Both the position numbers and the translations under genes were made by a program. A DNA stretch of 64,000 nt from Meconema thalassinum. Taxonomy: Eukaryota > Arthropoda > Insecta > Orthoptera > Tettigoniidae. Location of the stretch: assembly GCA_946902985.2 (NCBI GenBank), contig OX336389.2, forward strand, positions 1,077,855,788 to 1,077,919,787, read 5' to 3'. Of this stretch, positions 54,981-64,000 are shown piece by piece (the stretch's first letter is position 1; the number at the start of each line of letters is the position of its first letter). Under the pieces are notes generated by a model. It was not told where the DNA came from. It made no database searches and was given only the letters and a program-made list of their open reading frames with translations.

Positions 54981-56089
54981 TCAATCAACTCGTTTCTGTA
55001 CGCTGATTCTGTCAGAACTGCAGTTTTGCCACGACAACGACCATTTGAACTCCACTTCTGTAGCCGTCGTTACATGTGGAATTGACAGTGTGTCCTTAGG
55101 TAACATTCCTAAATGCAGTGGTTTCATGACTTAGATTCTAGAAAGAGCAACTAGGCACCGCATTACACTTGCTTGCAAGTGGTCCAGCAGGTGATGAACT
55201 GCTAGATTATTCAGTGTTTTCAGGAGATAGTCTGTCAGATGTCCGTGAAGGCAGGAAATCGCTGTCCTGAAAAACCTCAGGGACTATTGACCTTATGCCT
55301 GTGTTTTTAAACCTATTTACGGCAGTTGTCATTGTGACTGCTCGTAAAAATGCATTCCCAAGCAATTTGGCAATCTGATACAGTATATCGTCCCCGTCTT
55401 ACCCCAAAAGTTATATCGAGACAAACGGAATGAAAATAGTTTAATTATTCTATGAACTACCACCACAAGCTCAAAATAAATACATTTATACCAAACGTCA
55501 GGTCAAGTCCTGAAGGAAATATCCCCCCGCGCATCACCCCTCTCTGTCCCTTCTTGTGTTTCCGGCATGGAAACTCTAGATTGTCATCCCTCAAACTCCT
55601 ACACTCGTATACATTGTTTGCAACTTGTACTCAACTTTTATTACCTCTGAAATATTTGATTAGTGATTCAAGCTTTACAGCTGCTGTTTTAACAAGTTGT
55701 CTACTTGAGGAAACCATGCTGAACTTTGTGTAATCGTATCAGTGTTGCCGACCTTTGAACCTGATTCGCAGATTCTAGTCATACTTTTCTTTAAAGGATA
55801 TTTACTGAGATTATGCTCATTGGTGAGTCAGAAGAATACACATTGTCATTCGAATTACTCGGGTGGTCTTTTGCCGTTCAAAACAAGGTTTATACTCAAC
55901 AAATTGTAATATAATATCACATTCGCACTGAATTACTCTGTCTATTGTTACAAATACTGTACCAAGAAAACTATATTCACACACACAATTCATCATATGA
56001 AAGGCAAAGTTAGTAAAGCTCACAATTAACGTGAAAATGAAAAATTTATTCATAGTTTTCTACATAGGAAATTCTGAAAAAGTAACCTA
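54981..56089. other. No gene recognised
   Basis: Short frames only, without a known domain. Confidence 0.5.
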
Positions 56090-58335
56090 GCTAGCAAATG
56101 TAAGCATAGGGACATATCAACTAGGCAATTTGGCTTCATAAAAAATGTCAGAACCGCTGATGCTATTGATGAATTAACTAGGCGAATTTGTGAAAATATC
56201 AACAGTATGAAACCATCCTTGGGCATATTTCTCGATTTGGAGAAGACTTTTGACACCTATATTCTCCTTCAAAAGATGGAGAGATTTGGCATCAGAGGCA
56301 TAGCACTGAAATTGGTAGAAAGCTATTTGATTGAAATGATTCAATACGTTAGAAAAAATGGAACAACAAGTCTACCGCTAATAGTTAAGAGAGGAATACC
56401 ACAAGGCACTGTACTATGTCCATTATTATTTTAGATTTTTATCAACGATATTGAATCATCTATATATGGAACTGAAAATGTTAATGTCGTATCATACGCA
56501 GATGATACGGTAGTTTGTGTTGAAAGTAGAACATGGGGAAATATAAAACAAATTGCAACTGCTGCATTGAAAATGTTAAATATGGCTAGATGGTAACGAA
56601 CTATTTTTAGCCTACTTTCATTTTATGAAAAAAATAGGCTTATGAGATCACCTTTTTTCCGTGTGTGCGTATGTGTGTGTGTATGTGAGTGTGTGTGTCC
56701 CTAATAAATTCTAAACGGCTGGACCGATTTCAATGAAGCTCAGTAAAGTCATAGCAACATTTTGGCTGACCCCGACCGTGCCATTCAAATTTTATTACGT
56801 CTCACCAATCCAACATGGCGGCTGTGCGAAATATTTCACCAGCATTCAATATCTCCGAAACTGTCACCAATATCACCCTGAAATTTAGTACGGTAATAAA
56901 GGGCACTACTAAACGCTGACCTATGGAACTTTCAAAAACCTGGTGACTACAAAACCAACATGGCGGCCAAGCGAAGTTGAGACTTTTAAATTGACTTTTC
57001 TCATGATTTAACCATCCAAACGTAATGAGACTTGGTACAGCAAATGCTTATACAAATTGTAATGCACTGGCATCTAATTTAGGTCAATTGTTTACATAAC
57101 CTCAAAATGGCGGCTGTGCGAAATATTTCACTGGCATTCTATATCTCCGAAACTATTACTGATATCAACCTGAAATTTTTTACGGTGATAAAGGGCACTG
57201 CTACACGTTTATCTATGTAACTTTCAAAAACTTGTAAAGTACAAAACAAACATGGCGGCCAAGTGAATTTGAAAAAATTAATGGACTTTTCTCGCGATTT
57301 AACCATCTCAGCGCAGTGAAATGTGGTAGAGTAATTGATTATGCATAGTGTAGTGCACTGGCATCTAATTTAGTTCAATTGTTTACATAATCTCAAGATT
57401 TTTTAAAATCTCGTTTTTACGTCTTGCGTCCTAATCATGCGATTGAAGTATGAAATCCAACATGGAAATATTTAGACGGTCCTCAATATCTACGAATGTA
57501 TTACAACAATCACACTGAAATGTTGAATGTTGATAGAGGCAATTAACATGAGTTGGGTATATGAAAATAGGTTGTATAGTTCTTCACGGAACTTCTTGTT
57601 AAATATAAATAAATCAAAGTTCGTAAGATTCAGTTTAAAAGCAGTTGAAGATGATTTTAACTAACTAAAAATGCACACTTTGAACTGTAATCAGAACTGT
57701 GACTGTCCTAAAATAGCTAAAGCGGATATAGTTAAATATCTGGGATTATTTATAGATAATGACATGAAATGGAAAAGCCAATGCAAACACCTTACAAGTA
57801 AAATAAGAAGAACAATCTATATATTTCACAACTTAAAACATATGGTCAATTACAAATTAATTAAGAGACATCTACGATGCTCTAGTCCAGTCAGTTGTTT
57901 CATATGGTATTCTTGCCTGGGCATGTGCCTGTGAAAAAGTACTAAAAAGTGTTCAGATAGTGCAGAATCTCATACTGCGAATAATGTTGAGGAGAGATAG
58001 ATTATATCCGACTCTGAGACTGTATGGCGAGACAAGGGTCTTCAACATTAAACATCGGTATGCTTTTGAAACATATAAGTGCATTTTTTAAGATAGAAAT
58101 AGAATTCAAGTTGTAAGTTACGGGAATGAAACCAGAAGTATTACAGAGAATCACTCGATTTTATATCAACCTAAGTTAAGTATAGCTAAACGTAACATTC
58201 TGTATTTCTCATCAAAATTATATAACATTCTCCGAATTAAATTAAAAGTATTTAAAGGAAATCATGCACTCCTGAAGATGCATATAAAACATTTTCTGAG
58301 AGAAAACAAAATTAAAATTGAAAATATAATTAGTT
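56090..58335 (+). pseudogene. LINE reverse transcriptase remnant split by an insertion
   Basis: The palm motifs lie left of the insertion: TRQFGFIKN, FLDLEKTF, KRGIPQGTVLCPLLF and SYADDTVV (56090-56595). The coding sequence resumes near 57590 with LLLNINKSKFVRF and KYLGLFIDNDMKW, then decays. Stops occur inside, for example after the PLLF motif at 56433. The class is CR1/Jockey-like, distinct from the elements at 27.7 and 47.7 kb. Confidence 0.75.
56596..57590. mobile_element. Insertion in the LINE, with 295-bp internal duplication
   Basis: A roughly 1-kb piece breaks the LINE reading frame. It contains GTGTGTG runs near 56680. Blocks starting CAACATGGCGGCTGTGCGAA (56810) and CAAAATGGCGGCTGTGCGAA (57105) each continue through CTCCGAAACT, AAAGGGCACT, ACATGGCGGCC and CACTGGCATCTAATTTAG. 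Its ends share only weak inverted similarity (TAACGAACTA against AGTTC...TTGTTA). Confidence 0.6.
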
Positions 58336-58639
58336 GAGCCTACAAGATTATACAAACGCAAATTCAATTTTCCTTCCTATTCATTAGCTTTTTCTACATG
58401 AAGCAATTACATAGAACGTGTTATTCGACTAAGCCATTATACAATTTTTAGAAATAGTAATCAATGATATGCAAGCCACACACAAGGTTGCAGCTTTTAG
58501 TTGTATATGTGATTGCTCTTCCTGCTCTGTATGAATTTGATATCCTAATTCGACCTGACTTTATCATATTGTAACAATATAAGTAGGTTAGTAGTAGCGG
58601 TCCTGCCCCACTCGACGTAGCTGTGCCCATAAAACAAAC

Positions 58640-59560
58640 ATGGCCGCCGCGCGAAGTTGAAATATTTAAATAGACTTTTCGAGCGAACCCTTGGTCCTAT
58701 TTTAACAAATGGTTATATTTCGGAGACTAGGAATTTTACAAAAAAATGTTTGTTTAACGTAAATCAAAGGTCCTTACCCCCTGTATCCATAAAACAAGTA
58801 GGACTCGGGGTGATGCCCCCTTTCCTATGGACGACTTGTTATATCTTTAAAAATATTTTAGAAAAATTTTGTTTTTGAAAGTAGGCAATATTTCCAAAAC
58901 TAATCGTGATAGAACGTTGTGCAATGGTTCAAACGAACGGTCTGTATGTCCTTTATTGTTAGAACAAAACTTTATATTTTTTACATTTTTTTCCAAAAAC
59001 GTTCAATTTTTAAAATTGGTTATATTTCGGAGACTAGGAATTTTACAAAAAAATGTTTGTTTAACGTAAATCAAAGGTCCGTACCCCCTCTACCCACAAA
59101 CCAAGTCCCATGTCTCTAGGACAAAAAATAGTAGGTTAGTAATAGGAATCAAAACGAGTGTCATGGCCGCCGCGTGAGTCCAAGGCGATATCTCGTGAAC
59201 CCATGGTCCGATTTTGGCATGCGACATGTCGTAGGATTCGGGATGACGGCCCCTCTATTCCTATAGTCCCCCCTAATGCAGCAAAAGGAGCTAAAACTAA
59301 TAGGTCATCGGCATTTTAATATCTCGTGAACCAATAAGGCTACGGACTTGTATGAGGGGTAATTTGTTTGCCGTGTTGTCCTCTTGACGAGGATGCCTAT
59401 GTCGAGTAGATGTGAAAACATATTTTGGGGTAACACCGTGATTTTAGCTTTTTGTTATATCTCGCAAACAAATGCTGCTAGGGACTTGTAAGAGGACTCG
59501 TAGGACTCGGGGTGACGCGCTGTTTGAAATGCGTCAAAAAAAATTGACAAAGGGCCTAAC
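58640..59560 (+). repeat. Repeat region with 64-bp identical copies
   Basis: 58710-58773 and 59017-59080 appear identical (TGGTTATATTTCGGAGACTA...). Further diverged units repeat ATCTCGTGAACC and GGACTCGGGGTGATG. GGCCGCCGCG blocks recall the insertion at 56.6 kb, so they may be one family. Confidence 0.7.
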
Positions 59561-61187
59561 GCCGTACATGTTGAAAAAATAAATTATATTTTACCTGTTT
59601 TTAAATATTTATTAAGAGTGGTTGTGAAGACAGACGGTACCACTGGCAGGTGTGTCAGCGAGCCTGTCGCGAGCCATGGTGGCCGTGCCCCCACGAAATA
59701 AATGGATATTTTGGCGGGACGGTGGGGCGGCTTACGACGGTTCGTTTTCCGATTTTTTCTATGGTGGAGAGATGAACGCTAATATTCCAAAAATGCGTGA
59801 AGCGTGCTAGGATTTTTTAACCATTGAAGGGGATCTTTATCGTGCTAGTCGATGTAGTGACACGGCTCTGTGGCATTGATGCATGCTCATAGGCCAGCGG
59901 AGAGTTGTAGGATATGAATCTATAACGTTCAGTCAACCAAGCTATTTGTATGATGGCAAGACATTAGCGTTAATGCAAATTATAATTCTGTGATGAGATG
60001 GATTTAGGATGAAACGCAAGCTTTGAATGGTTAAATGAAATGTATGATTTAACAATTGTAGTTGGTAGCCTGCTAGCCACCGCCATGTGTTTTGTAGCTT
60101 GAAGACTGAAAAGAACAAACCTGCTTTGCTTGCTAGCCGAGCCCAGTCCCCACTTTAAACAATTGATAACGCTATCTCAGGAATGCGTGGACCACACTTG
60201 GCAACACCGCTGGCTTGCGATAAGAGGGAAGATCAAGGTCAAACGATCTGGCAATCGTGTCAGAGATATAACGGAGTAAGTGACTACAACTCCTCCCCCT
60301 ACCATTGCCACAGCCAATTGCCGGGCAAGAGCGGTGTGTCAACAGCTGTGGGGAGGTAGGGGAGAGGAGGGGAGAGGAGGGGCTAGGAGGGGAGAGATGA
60401 GAGACACCTGTGGATGTCATAGCGCATAACTAGTCATTACTCCGTTGAACTTTGCATTGTCCACATAGGCTCTGGATTAAACAGTGTTCTTATGCATGGT
60501 GGAAAATACGTAAACTTGCTGTAAGGTATTTATTTATTTATTTATTTAATATATTTATATATTTATATATTTACTGGCAATTATTGATTGATGTATTGAT
60601 TATTAAATGGATTGTTTTATTTTGTTTGTTTTTGATAATCTGCATACCTGTTGTTGTGACCAAAGAGGGATAGAGAGATGCAAACCAAGTCTTTTTACAA
60701 AACCCAGGTAAAATTTTAAAAATATATATATAACCTGTTTGATTGTATTTTTCTTTTAGGCTGTACAAAGGTGCTATTTGGAATTGATATACTTATGGTG
60801 GTTTATTTTATTTCTTTTTAGAGTGAGACCACGACAACTGCAGTGTGTTTGGAACCATTGCCGGACAGTCTACGGCCGAAGACTCGGGTGAGATTGTTTT
60901 TTTTATATTAATAATGTCTTTTGCTACTGCCGTTAGGTTAACATGGGAACCCCTCGACTCGTGTTTCAAGTCACGTGTGTGCTCTGGTCACGTGGTCAAT
61001 GTTGGGGAAAGTTTAATCCCGAAGGACTTCGTCGAATCTTGTTTTGAAATTTTAAACATGTCATTTTTACAGCTCAAGGGTTGCATAGGGATTTAAAGGT
61101 CAATACAGTACTGGTGTGCGATTTTATGTATCAAAACAAGGACGGTGAGCATAAAAAACATTTTATATTTGCATTAAAATGCAAGAG
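59561..61187. other. No gene recognised
   Basis: Contains (GGAGA)n-type sequence near 60350-60400 and (TTTA)n near 60530-60570. An 83-codon frame (60845-61096) has no known domain and could belong to the next element. Confidence 0.4.
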
Positions 61188-64000
61188 CTATTGATAGCCG
61201 ATTATCTGAAGGAGTGGTATAAATCCAACGCGATTAATGCCTTGCTAACAAAATTTGATAAACTGCAACAAGCACCGAGTAGCCTTGCCTTAAACAAAAT
61301 CCATTACCTACAAATCAACATTTGTCAATTCAACCCGTTGAATGCTAGGACTTATTAAAACACCACACGCAATATCTTCGAAAAAGGCTGTGGTCAACAG
61401 TGAGAACCGTGACGATCAATGTTTCCTGTGGTGTGTGGCCGCCTATTTGCAGCCAGCACAAGACCGTCATGGTTCCCGACCGGGAAAGTAAAAGGGTGAA
61501 TTTAACTATTTGAAACAAAATTTAAATTTAACTAGAGTGCCGTTCCCTATGGAATTAACCGAGATCCATAGGTTTGAACAAGATAACCAGGACTTTTCGT
61601 TCGTGGTATATGGCCTTGATGGTGATGGCATTGTAGATCCTCTTTATGCTACAAAAAACCGAAACGACACCACATTCATCTTTTATATCTGTCTTACGGG
61701 AGGTAAATAATTATTGCTTGATTAAGAATTTGGGTAAATTGGTAGGCAGCCAAATGTCCAAATATCAACATAAAACATATTTGTGATCGTTGCCTGAAAT
61801 ATTTTGTTAGCCTCATGCTTTTAGAACGACATAGGGTGGAGTGTGTATCTCAGGAAGCGGTGAGACTAGTATCGCCACAAGGGGACTAAGCTGTGTTAAA
61901 GTTTAAGAACATTCACAAGCGTGATACTGTCCCCTATGCGGTGTATGCAGATTTTGAAGCTCTCACCACACCCATGGCGGGATGTGAACCAGATCCTACT
62001 ATCAGCTCAACCACGCCCAATCAAAACCATGAACCCTCTGCCATAGAATTTAATGTGGTGTGTGCTTATTACCCCACAAAATCCTATTACGAATCCCGTC
62101 AGGGACCAGATTGTGCGAAATGATTTTTGGACCAACTTGTCAAGTTGACTGATCATGTTCAAGAGTTACTGGACCACCCAGTACCCATGAGCTTAACTCC
62201 AGAACAGCAGCAGCCGTATGTGCATGCCACCACATGCCATATTTGCGAAAAGCCTATTTTAGGTGGAGAGGAAAAAGTCAGAGACCACTTACATTTTACG
62301 GGGGAGTTTCGTGGAGCCGCTTACAGTGAATGCAATTTGAAGTATTCAGCTCCTTGATTTATCAGTGAGTTTTTCCACAATCTGGCAAATTATGACATTC
62401 GGATTTTGATTCGTGAATTGGGACATGTCAACAAGGGCTCGTTTTCAATTTTCCCCCAAAACCATGAACATTTTACAGCCTTGACATGGTGGCTGGACAA
62501 CTTTTGCATTCGATTTTTGGATTTCTTCAAGTTTATGGCATCCTCGCTAGATAGTTTAGTCAACGGCTTGGATGAGAAGGAACTAAAATACACCAGAATG
62601 CATTTTCAAGATCCTGAGCAATTCAAATTTTGTATTCGGAAAGGTACATTCCCGTATGATTTCTGTAACAACTGGGACGTGTTAAACCGAAAACTCTCCC
62701 ACCACAAGATAAATTTTACTCAAAACTAACACGCAGTACCGTTTTCGAAGAAGACTATGCACATGCCTGGCCAAGTTTGGCGAGTTTTTTTTATCAAGAC
62801 GCTAGGTGAATATGCTATGCATTACCTAAAACTCGATGTATTGCTGCTCACAGATGTGTTTGAAAAATACCGTGAGTTGTGACAACACATTTATGGCCTT
62901 GACCCGGCTCACCTGGGCTCTCCTTTGATGCAGCTTTGAAATACACTGAAGTGGAATTGAATTTACTCACGGATGTAGACATGGTCTTATTCTTTGAAAA
63001 GGGCATTCGCGGTGGCCTTGTGTTGCTTAACCAGCGCCATGCCGAAGCGAATAATCCATACATGCCTCTTATTCACAAGACAAACCAGAATCGTACTTAA
63101 TGTACAATGATGTGAATAATTTGTATGGTTATGCTATGAGCCAGCCCTATGGGGATTTTGCTTGGCTGACAGAGAAGCAGGTGTCAGAATTTGATGTAAA
63201 ACAGCCAGCCAAGAAACAGGCCGTGGATATGTGTTAGAAATTGATATGGAATATCTCTCATCCTTGTATGATGAACATGCCAATTTTCCATTCTGCCTAG
63301 AGCGAATGATTCTCCCTGACAGTAAAGTGAAAATTGAAAAACTCATGGGCACACTTTACAACTAAAATCGGTATGTGCTACATATCCAAATGTTGGTGCA
63401 ATGCCTAGCCCAAGGCTTAGTGTTGGAGAACATCCACAGAGATATTTCCTTTGCATAAAAAGCATGGCTCAAGCCATACATGCAACTCAACACAGAGCAC
63501 CGACAAATTGCAACACAGCAGTTTGAAATTATTATTTTTAAATTAATGAACAACTGCATCTATGGAAAGTCAATGGAGAATGTCCGCAAATACCGTAGCA
63601 TTAAATTGGTTAATGTCTAGGAGGGATGGTGGGGTGCCCGGCGGTACATTGCCACGCCAAATTTTAAATCCATGAAAATTATTGATGAGGATTTGGCCAC
63701 CATTGAATTGAATAAGCCAGTGTGACCATGGATAAGCCCATTTACTTGGGCCGAGTCATTTTAGACTTTTCCAAATCGGTCATCTACCGATTCCACAACG
63801 AGTTAGCCAAACAACATTTTAAGGACGTATCTCTTTTGTATATGGATACGGACTCATTCATTAACCACATTCGCCACTGCAACCCCTATGACGTCATGAG
63901 GCAACATAGTGACTGGTTCGACACCTCTTCGTATAGCTGCCCATAAAAACAAGAAGGACATGAGCGTTTTAAAAGATGAATGCGGTGATTCCATCATGAC
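61188..64000 (+). pseudogene. polB: Second Polinton PolB, decayed, runs off the window
   Basis: Pieces of a protein-primed polymerase appear in the right order in several frames: NKIHYLQINICQFN (N-terminal, near 61300), YADFEAL (exo I, 61940s), HICEKPI...RDHLHFTGEF (near 62240), FHNLANYD (exo II, near 62370), YLKLDVLLLTDVFEKY (exo III, near 62825), DVNNLYGYAM (motif A, near 63105), KLMNNCIYGKSMENV (motif B, near 63545) and YMDTDSF (motif C, near 63840). In-frame stops occur at about 62121, 62356, 63236, 63365, 63617 and 63723. It differs from the polymerase at 2908 in wording at most motifs, so it is another lineage. Other genes of this element would lie beyond 64000. Confidence 0.9.

Noticed and set aside
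60172..60420. Ser/Pro-rich leftward open frame
   Set aside because: Translation of GGGGAGAGGA-type simple sequence.

Overview
The window is a piece of an animal nuclear genome, almost certainly an insect with a large, repeat-rich genome. Pointers are spliced genes with GT-AG introns, many tRNA-derived SINEs, LINEs, PIF/Harbinger, Helitron, mariner and hAT remnants, and an invertebrate-type Kazal exon. The SINE set suggests an orthopteroid insect, but that is a weak inference. There is almost no unique host sequence.

The main object is a complete Polinton/Maverick (adintovirus-like endogenous virus) at 902-18446, 17,545 bp. It starts AG, ends CT, has about 101-bp terminal inverted repeats (902-1002 and 18346-18446) and is flanked by a perfect 6-bp target duplication, CCCGTC (896-901 and 18447-18452). 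Most genes run rightward: a small conserved protein, a broken unknown gene, protein-primed DNA polymerase B, a phospholipase A2/pX-like minor capsid protein, adenain-like protease, penton-like and hexon-like capsid proteins, an unknown gene, a leftward tRNA-Leu(UAA), a two-BIR IAP-like protein, the packaging ATPase, a fibre-like repeat protein, a DUF8207-like protein and a chromodomain integrase. One acidic gene runs leftward near the right end. Together they cover replication, integration, capsid assembly, maturation, packaging and probably attachment and apoptosis control. About twelve one-base frame breaks, nearly all in homopolymers, interrupt otherwise well-preserved genes. This may be consensus error in a young copy or early decay.

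The rest is a transposon graveyard. 19226-23072 is a PIF/Harbinger element whose MADF gene lies partly inside the nuclease intron on the other strand. 23094-25147 is a 2-kb inverted-repeat element that abuts the 3' end of a decayed Helitron (25149-26950). Then come a 110-118 bp tandem array (27068-27545), a truncated LINE (27700-28610), a possible solo LTR (30138-30950), a mariner remnant (35875-36326), a Kazal exon (36635-36822), an RTE-like LINE (37324-40308), a hAT-like element (41574-42235), a THAP exon (46026-46423), a nearly intact CR1/Jockey-like LINE with a 2A-like motif (47662-50997), a DUF7869-like remnant, a pogo-like remnant and a LINE split by an insertion (56090-58335).

The window ends inside a second, much more decayed Polinton polymerase of a different lineage (61188-64000).
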